Shown here piece by piece: positions 14,101 to 25,920 of a DNA stretch of 64,000 bases. The stretch's first letter is position 1. Each line of letters begins with the position of its first letter. Under the pieces are notes generated by a model. That model did not search any database and was not told the origin of the DNA. It saw only the letters and a list, made by a program, of their open reading frames with translations. The position numbers were made by a program, and so were the translations under genes. Source of the stretch: Porites lobata (Eukaryota > Cnidaria > Anthozoa > Scleractinia > Poritidae); NCBI GenBank assembly GCA_942486035.1, contig CALNXK010000033.1, positions 3,621,001 to 3,685,000 on the forward strand. Reading direction: 5' to 3'.

Positions 14101-17100
14101 CCAGGATTAAAATTTTGGTGCGTTTTTGTATTTTATCTTCCTATGTATAGCTTAGAGAAACATTTTGTGTTATCATTACTGTATCTCTGAGTAAAGGCTC
14201 AGCGGAATTTTGTAAGCTCGAGTTGCATGTTCTTAGACAAGAAAACATTGCTTTAAATTTGGCTTAATCCTGGGTTAAACTTAACCATCTTTTGAGGAAC
14301 CGGGACCTGGATTAGTAATCAGAAGGTCACAGGCTTGACTCCTGTTGGTAGTTATACTGGGATTTTTCTTCCGAGCTACCTGTGTCACTGACTGAAAAAT
14401 CATCTTTCTTAGGCTCAGGTTTATAGGCCTGGTTCTTACTCCTGGCACAGTGTTATCTTATTTTATAAGCTTCTCAAAGAATGATCATGTAGTGCTGTTA
14501 GAATAATATTAAATCCGAATAATCTGAGGGGCGAGGGGGGGGGGGGGCAGTTGGGGAAGCGTGCACAATAGTGGAGGAGTTTCTAATGAAAGTGCAAGTC
14601 TGAGTGTCACACTCTAAGATATACAGTGGGTACATACGTAGCATTGCAGTTTCAACAGTTTTACTTTTGGTTTAAATTTCTATTTCACTTTCTTCAAACT
14701 TATTATTCATGTGTATTACAAAACCAAAATACAAAGGAAATTCAAATTATACTCTAAACTGAGGAGAAAATTGAACCACAACATATAACCACTTTCTCGG
14801 CGATTACATATAGGTGAAAATACATATTCCCCATACTGTTCTACAAAAATGTTCTACTATATAAGTGAGGAGAATTTCCTTAATGATCCACACTTGTCAT
14901 CTTTGAGGATAATTTGTTTATTGTTATGGCCTACAGGCATTAATTACTCAATAAGGCAGGGTTATGAAAAGGAGAATTTTGATGCTGGTCACTGTATACT
15001 ATAAATACCTGCAAAGCTTTTAACATAGGCTTGGCGCCATGCCATGTGTTGCCTCGCATGTCCAAGACAAGACTAAATCCCAGGTCACGTTCATGGTCAC
15101 TGAAAATTAACAAGAATCAGTTAAGTTAATGTCAGTGAAGGTGCACACATTCTGCTGTGTTATGTGACAATAGTACATGTGCATGGACAATAATTATTAT
15201 ACCAAGAAGGTTATATATATGTGTGTGCCTTAAACCTGTTGATACAAAAATCATATTAGCCAATAGTTATGAACATACAAATTTATGAATGCTATTCTGC
15301 ATTCATTTCCTGTTGAGTTTTAACATTACACTGTAGTTCATGTACACTACAGAATGTGCTTTCACCTTTACATTTTGCGGATATGATAAACCATTGATGT
15401 GAACTTTCCTAAACTCTGTTTAAAATGCTGTACAAGGTGTTTAACTTTTAAGTTGTAAATGAAATCCTCAAAAGCAACCATTCAGTCTCAAGTTATTGCA
15501 CACAATGTGCTTTCCTGTCTTGCTACCCAAATCAGTTTTAAAAACCGTCTCTCAACTGGTAAACATACCTGTATACATGTACCTCTACAAGAGTGGCCGG
15601 GAGAAAAATAGAGTTTTCTCACAAACAAAAACAAGACATGCAGAATCTAGAAGCTATGGCTTGCAAAATGAGTGTTTTTTGAGTTCTAAGTCATAATCGC
15701 ATTATCTTTGCCACTGACTAGGCTACACAGGGTCTACACATTTTATGCATAACAACACTTATAACATTAATAACAGCCAATGATGTAATATAAACTAATA
15801 AACAACTCAACACTTATTGTGGATAAAGGTTTACCACAACAAACTTCAGAAAATATTTACATTAAAAGCAGGGCAAGTCTAAGAACTATATTTAAAACCT
15901 GACCCCTAGATTTAGCAGTTCACATCTTCAATGGTGGGCTACACTGGGGTGGCCATGCAAGGAAAGATAAAAAAAACCATTGAATCTGTTAAGTCTAGAG
16001 GACAAGAACTACTGTAGGGCAATACATTGTGTTCGGACAGTTGAGAATATTACAGAAAAGTAAGATGCAATTTTATAGTTAAAATTTACTGCCAATATGG
16101 TGAACCAACAAGGACAAACCTACCCTACCCTTCAGTTATCAGGCAGTAGAAAGATGAACATGCATGCACAAATTAAGAAGAATTATGAATAAAGGTTAAT
16201 CTATGTCCTGTTCAGTCAGATTGACAGTGCGGCAAAAAATTCTTATTTCAAATTCAATAGTGGTAGCATTATCAAATAATGGTACATCTGTTAAAAGTCT
16301 TTGAACACCTATGTAACAATAATTAGGGGAATTTCACAATTTATCACTTGAATATCAACCTAGAAAACCACATATCTATTTACTATGTTACAAAACATCA
16401 AAATATGGGACATGAACTTATATTTTTTGGATAATTTGCCATTACCAACCTTCATAAAACTTCTGCAATGATATATAAACTCTGTCTCATACCAGTAAAG
16501 AATTAAAAGAAACATAACTAAACATGATTTTAAAACATTATAATAATTCCAAATTGTTTTAAAGCTGTCAACATCAGCTTGTACCCTCCTGTTCCCAAAA
16601 ATCAGAAGAATTTTGTAATGTACAAGTAGTAAAAATGTCAAGAATTTTAGAGGCAATGATCAGTGTCTACAGTATGTGTATGTTCAACACTAAGAGGAAA
16701 TTCAGTTTGGCATTACACTGGCAATATTCCAAAATAAGAAAACAGTTAAAAGATTTCTTCCACTTGTAAAAACTAAAATTCTGAGATCTTGATTAAATTG
16801 TTGACAAAAGTGTGCACACTGCAAAAAAATTGGATTGTACCGCACAGATATTATTGTCTCCAAATGTACATGTAAATCATCTTTTGTACAGTAATTGCAT
16901 GGGGTGTCTCGAAACAGACCATATAAATCAAAGAGCATAAAGAGATTCTATGACCTGTAGAGCCACACATAGGACAATAACAGTACTCTTGCACATTTCA
17001 GGCTGTTATTTTTAACAGATCAGCACATTCTTTAAATCAAGTTACTTTTTGTTTATAAAACATCACAAATCAATCGATGCATTTCTGTTGATTTCAGGAG

Positions 17101-19669
17101 CTCCCACAGTTTTAAATCGTTATTTGATTTCAAAACCTGTATGGGGTATTCAGATCTACCATAATTCACACAATAAGCATAAATAAAACTGAAACTAGAT
17201 GAAACTAAAAATCCTTAAACAGAATCAGTCGGAGAAAGTTTTTACATAGACAAAGGAAGAATCAAGCTGTCTTCAAACATGTGTCAGTGTGACATTAGTA
17301 AGCCTTCTTTCGCAGGTGTGTTTAAAAGACATTTTTTGACTATGGAAAAAATATAGTTACATATATTTGTTATAAAGAAGACTTGGTCACTTACCGCGAG
17401 ATAACCAAGGATATTTTTCCCTTCAAAATCTTCTAACACAAATCTCATGTCGGAAATAAAATGTACACACTCTACTAGAATTCTTGTACTCAAGCTAATT
17501 TTTCACAGCACAACGTTGTTTGCATAAGCTTAGAATTTTTAAAGATAAATAATTTATTCACAGTTTCTTGAATGAGCTTGAATTCTCCTTTGTAATAAGG
17601 CACTTTGCTTGCACAGGTAATTTTTTTAATAAATGATTTTTCTGTGACATATCCAATGACTGCGCTGGCGGAAATGTTCAAAGAACTTCAAAAAAACTGA
17701 AAATAATTGCAGTTTGCAAAGTCAAGCGAATTTCTGGCTTTGTCAGGGGGAAACCGAACCTGACAAAAAAGTTGAAGATATTCAAAGCATTCTAATGAAA
17801 AGTGCAATGATTTTAAGAGCTAAACCAGACAAAAAAATCGAAAGTCGACACTTAATGCGGACAAAAATACAAATTGCGTGAATTAGACGAACAAAAATCT
17901 CGTTAATTATTTAGCGAGAGAAATTTACCAAGGCAAAATATACCTACTAAAACCACTTGCAGACACAAAACAAAACAGAGATTGCAGGAAATATTCAGTA
18001 ATCGTATTCTGTACAGAGCTTCATTAAGTCGTAAACGCTCTTAAGACAACAAAGTCTGGGTAAATAAACATGCCATCAAAATAACCATACACAAATGCTG
18101 GTGTAGCTGTCATGCAATAGCCGACTACAGCCATTGAAAACCCAGTCTATCTTCCAAAACACAAAAACCAGACCTCCTTTGATTTCAATGTTTCTTGAGC
18201 ATGTTATAAAAATATCAATCCCTATCAAATAAACAATGAGGAAGGCTCAATATAAACGTTTGTGACCTTGGTTATGCTTGCATATTAACATGTAGAAACG
18301 ACCTTTATGCCCCGAAGGAACTTTGACAATCGTGATAAAAAATGACAATTGCGCGAAAGTTCACTGTTTACGGTATAATTCAATAGGATATTAGCATCAG
18401 TCAAAGTAAGAAATGGCATCAAGACAGGTTCTAGGTTGAACTTGTGCCAAGACGTTCTGGTATTCCATTACAATTTTACTCTGACCGTCATCTTAAGTGA
18501 AATTTTCATTCACCGTGTCTGAGTAAGACAGATGCAACGAACCGTAATTCCAACCCGGCGCGTGACAATCTCGCTTCAGTGGCCTTTCGGTTCTTCGCTT
18601 TCACTGATGCTAAGTCCTGACTTCAACTAAATAAGCAACCTATTATACTAAGCCACTTTTCTTATCAGCCTTTAACATCTCTCAATATTTTAATCGCCGT
18701 TTCGCCGCTCTTGAAACTGCCACGAAAGATCAAACGGTGGCGAATTTTGGAAGCAAATATCGGTATCAACACGCGCAAATACACATCTCGTTCTCATTAT
18801 ATGATCACTGTTTCGGCCGACTGAGAAGCGACCGCACTGAAAAATAAGGAGAAAAAAGGCTGAAGAAAAGAAAGTATATCACTTTGTTAAGCTAAATTTC
18901 ACTAACCTCGGTATACTTGCTAGATAGGTCAGTAAACGCGTCAAAGAAACTCGGTCTATCTCTGCCGCTCTAGATCTTGCAGGAAATGTGATAATTCGAC
19001 CTCCTCGACGGTCTTTTCCTCCTATAAGAAAATATATTTTAAAATTAACGACCTTAATTGTGTGAACGAGGACTTGTGGTATCTATCTTCAAGTTAACGC
19101 TATAACGAATCAGCCCTAGCCATTACCAAATTGGATATCAAAAACGATTTGCGGTGGCGACCTAAATTTATTAAAATATCATCACCATAGTTATTGGACG
19201 CTTTTATTGCGCATTTATTTACTCTTTATAGCCTTACTTTGCAGCAAAAGTTTGGACCTTGGCTAATTTCAGCATAACAAGAGAAAATCTATTTATCAAA
19301 ATGAAAAGGTTATTGTTTCATGTCATTCAAGACACAGCTGTGATAATTCGGGACTTCAGTGAACGTAGAACGAACCAACAATCAAAAGGCTTACCGTACA
19401 AAATCGCAATTTTATCTTGAAGTAGGTCAATAATATCCTTAGCTCTCAATCCTTCCCATCTGCCATCTCCTTAAAAGTGAATTTTTCAATAAATGGGACA
19501 GATAACCAACAGTGCGTAACTTTTGAGCCGATACGTTTACTATAGCTACACAAACGACAAAACTTTTCACGACCGGCGTTTGTGAGTTTTCAAAAACGTT
19601 ACCTGCGCCAAATATTGACGATAAATCACTATCTGATGATGCTGTTGACCACCGCTCTGGAGTATTCAT
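1808..19669 (-). CDS. trio: Trio/Kalirin-like RhoGEF, 5' part (7 coding exons, continues left of window)
   Basis: Seven minus-strand exons (19603-19669, 19395-19469, 18907-19021, 15009-15099, 12349-12450, 4165-4278, 1808-2197) join with GT/AG borders and matching phases into 318 codons without a stop. Residues about 24-185 resemble the Sec14/CRAL-TRIO lipid-binding domain of Trio (motifs GGKDRRGG, ITFPARS, LVLDMRG, RRTSFGSSK). Residues 189-318 are the start of the spectrin repeats (LWNLRKLKLDQCYQ, VFQQDAEK). In other animals Trio/Kalirin proteins continue with more spectrin repeats, two DH-PH GEF modules, SH3 and often a kinase, acting on Rac/RhoG and RhoA in axon guidance and cell migration; none of that is in this window. 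The start ATG is supported by an in-frame TAG two codons upstream. Introns are 133, 373, 3807, 2558, 8070 and 1967 bp. Cnidarians probably have one gene ancestral to both vertebrate paralogues (inference). Confidence 0.9.
2198..4164. other. Trio-like intron 6
   Basis: AT-rich intron. Apart from the antisense tRNA-like unit at 3584-3657 nothing is recognised; open frames here are short and lack coding character. Confidence 0.6.
3584..3657 (-). pseudogene. tRNA-like gene with Val(UAC)-like anticodon loop
   Basis: 74 nt bounded by a 7-bp acceptor pairing (GTCTCGT with GTGAGAC, two G-U pairs). It has a D arm with TGCA stems, an anticodon loop reading CTTACAC (UAC), a perfect B box GGTTCGACTCC and an A-box-like TGGTGCAATGG; T5 follows as a Pol III stop. 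The anticodon stem has a C-C mismatch and the 3' side has about three extra bases after a 4-bp T stem. It is more likely a tRNA pseudogene or SINE head than a working tRNA. Confidence 0.5.
4165..4278 (-). CDS. trio: Trio-like, coding exon 6
   Basis: 114 nt (38 codons), acceptor TTTTGCAG, donor GTAAGC, phase 0 at both ends. Encodes TSLTSLDGLAKFIDLNQLIS then ELGGSFKYDHSKWINMRM, the C-terminal part of the Sec14 domain before the spectrin repeats. Confidence 0.92.
8839..9380. repeat. Dispersed G-rich repeat with two homologous ends
   Basis: GGGGTCGCATTTTCACAACT near 8906 recurs as GGGGTCGCATTTTCATGACT near 9335, each followed by GGATTG and CTATTATGGGGTT. The MITE at 9138-9317 interrupts the stretch between them. 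Confidence 0.5.
9138..9317. mobile_element. MITE with ~34-bp terminal inverted repeats
   Basis: The left end GGGCCTGTTTACATGAAAGT pairs with the right end, whose complement reads GGGCCTGTTCACATGAAGGT. Inside are several GTGGGGTAACCCACC palindromes. The 3-bp flanks are TAA and TAG, compatible with a decayed PIF/Harbinger target site. Confidence 0.7.
11678..11723. repeat. Short perfect-looking hairpin
   Basis: TAACCTGTGATCAGGTG and CACCTGATCGCAGGTTA form 17-bp arms (one mismatch) around a T-rich loop. The arms resemble the ends of the MITE at 33345-33490, so this may be a collapsed relative. Confidence 0.55.
12064..12252. mobile_element. Pogo/Tigger-like MITE
   Basis: Ends CAGTGGAACCCC and GGGGTTCAACTG are flanked by TA on both sides, the Tc1/mariner-pogo target site. 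Internal units ACCACCTCGTTATTAC repeat. Related to the elements inside both NLR genes (44217, 57599). Confidence 0.75.
12349..12450 (-). CDS. trio: Trio-like, coding exon 5
   Basis: 102 nt (34 codons), acceptor TTTCAG, donor GTAAAG, phase 0 at both ends. Encodes ECFIAKVHSVYLLKPEGFWE then NRRTSFGSSKLLFE. The RTSFGSSK motif is near-invariant in Trio/Kalirin. Confidence 0.93.
14043..14410 (+). mobile_element. tRNA-derived SINE head split by a MITE
   Basis: 14043-14066 carries an A box (TAGCATAGTGGTAGAGCA). The remainder resumes at 14308 with an anticodon arm reading ATTAGTAAT (Thr-like) and a B-box-like GGCTTGACTCC. Between them sits the inverted-repeat element 14067-14307. The SINE body past 14360 is decayed. 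Confidence 0.55.
14067..14307. mobile_element. MITE (GGGCCC/GGTCCC ends) inserted in a SINE
   Basis: About 44-bp imperfect inverted repeats: GGGCCCAGTTCCTGAAAGGA on the left, complement of the right end GGTCCCGGTTCCTCAAAAGA, both continuing to CCAGGATTAA. The ends resemble the GGGCCCGTTTCTCGAA family at 39899. A clear target duplication could not be read. Confidence 0.65.
15009..15099 (-). CDS. trio: Trio-like, coding exon 4
   Basis: 91 nt, acceptor TTTTCAG, donor GTATTT, phases 2 to 0. Encodes DHERDLGFSLVLDMRGNTWH then GAKPMLKALQ, the central beta strand of the CRAL-TRIO fold. Confidence 0.92.
18907..19021 (-). CDS. trio: Trio-like, coding exon 3
   Basis: 115 nt, acceptor CTTATAG, donor GTTAGT, phases 1 to 2. 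Encodes GGKDRRGGRIITFPARSRAA and on to LLTYLASIP, the best conserved N-terminal Sec14 segment of Trio/Kalirin. Confidence 0.92.
19395..19469 (-). CDS. trio: Trio-like, coding exon 2
   Basis: 75 nt, acceptor TTTTAAG, donor GTAAGC, phases 1 to 1. Encodes DGRWEGLRAKDIIDLLQDKI followed by AILY, matching the first helix of the Trio Sec14 domain (leucine-rich DLLQDKIAIL before the GG). Confidence 0.88.
19603..19669 (-). CDS. trio: Trio-like, coding exon 1 (start exon)
   Basis: Encodes MNTPERWSTASSDSDLSSIF plus GA, ending in phase 1 at a GTAACG donor. The stop TAG lies six bases before the ATG in frame, which fixes the start. The short Ser/Asp-rich head before the Sec14 domain replaces any longer N-terminus. 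Confidence 0.85.
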
Positions 19670-19744
19670 AGTCTAGATTATGGCTGTTTTCTTCATTCTG
19701 TTTGTCTTACGATGACAGTTCTCAATTTTCTGGCCCTCCTGGGA

Positions 19745-19784
19745 GGCCATCTTCCCTCGTTTACTACAAAATGGTGTGACGTCA
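19745..19784 (-). promoter_or_regulatory. Candidate Trio-like promoter motifs: YY1-type AAGATGGCC and CRE palindrome
   Basis: About 75 bp upstream of the start codon the minus strand reads AAGATGGCC (19745-19753), a YY1-type initiator motif. About 110 bp upstream is a perfect TGACGTCA CREB/ATF palindrome (19777-19784). Both are common in TATA-less animal promoters. Position makes them plausible; the transcription start is not known. Confidence 0.4.
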
Positions 19785-21324
19785 CGGGTGACAAGACAAA
19801 TTCATGATAATTTATGCGAAGAGTCACGGCTTCTCAAAGGTCATCATCGACAAGAAAAGATTTCAATTTTATTGTCTTCGGAATTTACCATTCAGTAACA
19901 CTTTCACCTTAAAGAATTACTAAATGTAGAAATTTTATTATCATGACAGGCTTTCTACAGAAAAAAAATCATTTTCTTTCGCTAAGGAACAGGCGTATCC
20001 CGGCCGATTATCCTACGCGAAGTGCCAGTTCCGGTATGGAATCCCTATTTGTTTTCTACACACAAAAAGCTCCTTGAACTTTTCGTCACAATCAAAATGG
20101 ACACGAATATTCGCACATTTCGGAAGTAAAAAAATTCAAACCATATCTCACCCTAACATCGCTAAAAATTCTTTGTAATATATCTTCAAAACGTCACTCT
20201 ATGTATGTCACTCTACTCTATGTAGACATTTTTATTATTATTGTTTCTTTTGCATTAATTTCAGACACGATCATTTTATGAGGGTAAAATGTTTGAGAAA
20301 TTCGCGTGCCTTATCCCTAACTTTTTAAATAATAGATAACGATCTCGCATGAGAGCAATATGTCGTTGTTAACGTCTGTAATAGTTGATTTGATTGGATC
20401 CAAAATAACTGTTTTCAGATCGCAGAACAACACAGTTCGATCCGACCCGGCGATATGGCACAATGACAATTCTTTCTGAGAAAAAATCGTCTTTGTCTCG
20501 CACAGCAAGAGGGAGTCGAAATAATCTTACGCATCAAGCGTGATTAAAGCAAGAAAACATTTTCACGTCGCCATAATAAAGCGCTATATTGGAAACACAA
20601 GTGGTTTTATGAGCACCAGGAGGAAACTAGTTATGATTATTGTATTGTATGTTTACTCACAAAGCTAAAATTAAGATCTGACATGCCACTTAACTAGTTT
20701 AAACTTAGGGTACTAGAAATTATCTGCATGCGGATCTGCAGTCAGTTAATCCCAAATCAAATGATTCTCTAAATATAGACAGAACCAAGACTGAAAAAAC
20801 AAAGACCGGCGCTGGACCGACGTTGCATCAAATTTTTAAAAGATCATTAAAAAATAATATGATCTGAAATGAAATATTCCATCATTATAAACAGGGATCT
20901 GCAGCTTGTGCCAGCACCTCAAGAAATGAAACACAAGGAGTAATACGGTTGAGCGACCCTTTTGAAAGTAGACCACCGTGTTGAAATGCCTTCTAGCCAC
21001 TTTAAAACCCTTTTTTTCCCTATTCCCTGGATTACACAGGGAATAATCCCCCTCTATTCGTTAAAGGATGAAAGGATAAGGTATTGTTTACTTTTGTGGT
21101 TGGTGATTGGTCACAAAGTCTAAGGTCGGCCGGTTTTTTCACAAAGAGCTGATCAAAGGCAAAGAGGCGGAAAGAAAAGAGGGTTGGATGACAAATTTTT
21201 TAAAAAAAAGAGTTAACCGAAATCGGAAACTGCGCATGAAAAGCTTTTGGCACCCAGGGTATGAGGGCACGTGTTACAATGGTAAACAAACTGCTATTGA
21301 TGAAATACTCGATCCGGGGGCTGC

Positions 21325-21372
21325 AGCCTCCCACGCAGGCGTTTTTAGGGGAACGAACAGCATGGGAGGCTA
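21325..21372. mobile_element. Tiny internally deleted relative of the 61086 MITE
   Basis: GCCTCCCACGCAGGCGTTTT then TAGGGGAACG and CATGGGAGGCTA. The two ends match the TIR of the element at 61086-61604 with nearly all the interior missing. Confidence 0.55.
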
Positions 21373-24300
21373 GGGGCAGGGGAAGAGAGATCGATGTGAA
21401 AGGGGCAGGGTAATCTCGTCGGAATATTAAAATTAGAGTGTTTTTTTAATATCAGTTTCACCGTGTCAGTTCTAGGAGTGTCCAAGAACTAGTTTCTCCT
21501 AACAATATCCATACATGATCAAGAGAATGGGTCGTGAGAATAAATAAAACGATAACCAAGGAAAATATGTTTTGATCTGATCCAATTCTGTATGGAAATC
21601 AGTCTGGAGAATTTGTATTTGATTGTACGTGAATATTGGGGCTTTTCCACTATCAGAACTCTAGGCTCCTGCCGCCACTGTCGCATAATTTTTACGTGCG
21701 CACACACGTAAAATTTACGCGCGTAGATAAAATGGAAGCAATGTATGCCTACCATCCGAACACCGTGCTCTACTATCTGAAAGCCTGAAACAGGCTAATG
21801 TAAAAGTTGAGCGAGGTTCAACTTGAACGTTTACACGCGACCCTCAATTCGACCCAATACATTGCCTCTATTTTCTTTACTCGCTTGCGCACGTCAAAAG
21901 TACGCGACTCTGGAAATCCACGTATAAGCTAAAACGGAGACCAGTCTGGGTGTGGCTGAACTAAGCTCATCAGACCCTCATTACGATCCCCTGAGAGCAT
22001 AAGTTTTCGTTTGCGGTATAGACAAATGGCGCAAACAATGCGATCGGTCTGGCCCCTCTTAGCCTAGACCAATCACACACTAAAGCTGCATCTTGGTTTA
22101 AATTTATCTTATCACGAACAGACCTAAGTGATACCAGTATGCTTGAGTCTGGTTTCTGGTCATGAGTAAAAAGAACTGCAAAACCTACGTAACATAAGAC
22201 AGTTGAGTGATACGAAAAATGGGCATTTTTACACCCATAAACCCAAGAGAATACTCACGGAAAAAAAAATGACAACAATAAAAATTAATGTTTTTTGACT
22301 TCCTTGGAAGATCGGGACGTAAAATACTTTTACACAAAGATATCGCAATATCGAGAAATATCTCTGTAAAAATAAACAAACCTTTATTTCCCAAATTTAG
22401 GGGCCAAAAAATTAAAAGCCTGAACCACGCCTAGACGGGTCTCCTATCTCGAATTCTAATTTTCCGCGGAGCATCCCCGACTCCTTTGTATGAGGGTCTC
22501 CCGGGGGCCCCCGGGGGGAGTCTCCCTCGGGCCCTAAACAAAATGACAAACATCCCAAACATCTCCCTTTCAACAAGATTCCCCCAGGACACGGCGGAAC
22601 ATCAGGTACTTAGTTTACTCCCCTTCCCTTGCCCCGCCTTGACCCAGCAGAGGACAATGAAATACAAACCATGGACATATTGAACCCCTTTTTCTCGTCT
22701 CCCACTTAATAAAATTGACGAATATCGCTAATGTATCCTTCATAAAATACCACAGACCTGTTATGTCTGTCGTTATTTGCGTTTTATCGAAATATCAGAT
22801 TTAATGAAGCTAGTTTTGATCGGCGCTGTAGCACTTCATCAAGTTTCAACCGCAACGAAATACAGTACGAACAGTAAAAGAATGCTGTAAAACACATACT
22901 CGACATAACTCTACATAAATCAGTTATTCTTCATTTCAAAAGTTAATTACTTCCGATCGAGAAATAAGGTTACCGACAAGAAAAAATATAAAAAAATTCG
23001 TCGGCGATAATTAGGTTAGAGTCTATAACAATGGGACAAAACCTGGTCCTTCGTGTTCAAGTTAATGCCACGCTGTGATGTCTGTACGTGAAACAATAAA
23101 TGTCTGAACATATTCTATTTTAGAAACAGGCTGATCTAGTGAGGAAACTGCGCACTCTTCCTTGTACTCGCGGGTATTGTATTGAAAAAAAAAATCACCA
23201 ACCCCTTGAGCAACTAAGGTATAGCAGGGAGGGTCCTGCGCCCCCTGAGAACGGAACGAAATCATATCCTCACCGGAATGGGAGTCTAGAATATTTTCGG
23301 AAAATTTTTTTGAGGTTACATAAAAAATAATCGTATTGACCAGAAAGCAAATAATATCATGTGCCGAAACGGATGTGGTCACTTCTTACGATGTAAATCC
23401 CGGAGAATAATATGAGAATTGAGACTATAGTAACGTCTGAGTCTGTGAAAAAATCTTTTAGTGTAATCATTTGAAATGAAACCTCTTGATAATACTTTCA
23501 TGAATTTTACATGGTACAGTATACATTTAACTATTTTATAAAATGAGATTTGGGACTTTAATTCTCGAAATTGTGAACCTTGACACTCTTGGGAGTGAAG
23601 GGGGAAAAGGCATTCTTTAGTCGCCACCTCTATTGTGGCGTTTCCTCTCCGTAGGACAGCAGTAAGTGTCTCCAGACAAAATTTATGCTAATTTAGTATA
23701 ATTTATTATAGAACGGAACAAAGTAGGTCGATCTATAACGTGATGCGCCCCTGTGTTCAGAGACATGGGACTTCTAATGAAAACCAAACGTGAAGCCATC
23801 GTAAGTTTACTGAAGCCGTCTAGATGATAATATCTACTAAAATTTGAATGCAGTATTGTACTAAAAGCGTTTTACTTTCAAAACATGCTAACGTCATCCT
23901 TGCACTGTCATTCGCAGACTCTCGTTTCGACCGATTTATGCTAATTTACGAATGTTTCTACATCATCTAGGCATGAAAACTATTAATCCTTTTAGAAACA
24001 ACAGCACATGAGGGGTTTCAGATATTTTTGACTTCTTTAGCTCATTTTGGAGATAAAACGGCCTAACAAGAGACACAATTGCGTTGGCGTGTCGTACGTG
24101 AAAATATTCCCTTTGTGGTTGGATCAAAGGATTCGGGGTCCACTGAACTTGAAAGAAATCAGGGACTTGTTGGCACTTGTCTCCGTTAAGAATCTCTTCA
24201 AAACCCGCTGATGCTTACAGGTTAATGTTAGTTGAAATTGAATATGGGTATCGCGCTGCACAGGAAGCCCAAGGCTCGCAACTACAATGCACCTGTTATC

Positions 24301-24683
24301 TATAAACTATAAATGACACAAGAACGAATGGAGACTATGCATCGTAAACGTAATAAATATGAAATTATTTTCTCTTTTGGGTTCGACTTAGGAAGACTAG
24401 GTCAAAATCAATTATGAAAAAAGCGGTTCATCTCCAACTTTTGAGCCGCTGGACAAAATCCTACGGTATTCTACTGTGATCATTCAAACGAAACCTTTTT
24501 GGAAGTTCTCTTTGCTGATTTTACTGGTTTTCTGTGTTTTTACCGGACAATCTTTGGATTTTGCCGAGAGTTAAGGTGTCGAAAGGGCAAGCAATGGATA
24601 TTCAGTATTCACTGTTGACTTTGCTTTTGCTTGTGGTCAGGACAAATATCAATAATCAATAATCAATAAATAGAGGATATTGC

Positions 24684-24807
24684 ATGGCCGCGCAGAGATA
24701 CGAAATTTCTCTTCGAGTGTTGAAAAATATTTCACTCGTTCGCTGCGCTCACTCGTGAAATATTTTTTCAACACTCGAAAAGAAATTTCGTATCTCCAAG
24801 CGGCCAT
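24684..24807. mobile_element. 124-bp near-perfect foldback
   Basis: ATGGCCGCGCAGAGATACGA on the left is mirrored by TCGTATCTCCAAGCGGCCAT on the right. The arms continue through AAATTTCTCTTCGAGTGTTG to ATTTCACTCGT, leaving a loop of about 10 nt (TCGCTGCGCT). Flanking AT-rich sequence suggests it is the centre of a larger element. Confidence 0.65.
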
Positions 24808-25378
24808 GTAATGTTCTTTTCATTATATAGACAAAAAGACATTGATAAAATAATAGAGGGAAATTACCGAAATTACGTCATCGATAAACTCACGTGTGAG
24901 ATTACGGAAAATAAACCACTCGGGTCCCGGATGTGGTTTTTATGAATTTTACGAGTGGTATATTTTCCAGTAAAACACTCGTGAATATGTAATAAGTAGC
25001 CTTAGCAACCGTGATGTTTTCACATGTGAAGATAACATGTTATTTTCACATGTGAAGATATCGTGTTTTCGCGCGAAAGCTCACCTGGTATTTGATCGAT
25101 GTTTATATAATTTACTATTGATCTTAGGCCGGCGTCCGGTTGCACTCCGCCTTACGAAAAGACGACGACGACGGTTACGAAAACGTCACCTAAAAACTGA
25201 ATTCACGCTGCTTCAGACTTTATCGTACTTATTCCATCTCGTTTAATTCGCCAAATATTGACAGATTTCTTTGGAGTTGAATTCTAAGGATTGTATCAAA
25301 GTTCAGGAAAAGAAAAAGAAAATTGTTGTTTTGTGTTCCCGTCCTCACTCCACAAAACGTGAAATTAGTTGTAGTCGT

Positions 25379-25469
25379 AGCCTGAATTTCATCCAATTAC
25401 TTCGAGTCGTTATTACTCCCTCAGTTGAGAGGAGAAAACGACTCGAAGCAATCGGATGAATCTCAGGCT
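25379..25469. mobile_element. Foldback MITE, copy 1
   Basis: AGCCTGAATTTCATCCAATT and complement of AATCGGATGAATCTCAGGCT form about 38-bp arms, continuing with CTTCGAGTCGTT, around a short loop. A second copy lies inverted at 25921-26016. Confidence 0.65.
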
Positions 25470-25920
25470 ATTGTAGTCGTGCAACGACGGCTAAGAAATG
25501 TACCAAAAACTGTGATACACTGTGCAAAATTGTTATTTGTTAATCTAAACATATCTAAACTTATTACTTTTTTTGCTGTTCTCGCTGCCGTCGCCGTCAT
25601 CGCTCCCTATGAACACGTGACGTGAGAAAAGGTTGGAGTTAGCAAGCATCTCACCCGAGAGTGATCAGCTTCAACTGTCTCCTAGCTTTATCAATACTTC
25701 ATAAAACAGAGCGGTCAGGAGAATTAAGAACATGATCACACAAGATAAATTTGCTTGAATCAGTTTTAACAACTTCTTCCTACTACTTCTAAATACCGGA
25801 AATGAATAGGAAATGAATAGGGTCAACAATTGAGAATTTATAATTTGATATTAGGTTTTGAAGGGTTAATAAAAACTATTGCGTTTACCCCCATCATATA
25901 GTCAGATGGCTAACTTTGTA

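Noticed and set aside
22500..22540. CG-rich hairpin (CCCGGGGGCCCCCGGGG) as a terminator or structural RNA
   Set aside because: Short homopolymer-like palindrome with no flanking gene; no support beyond composition.
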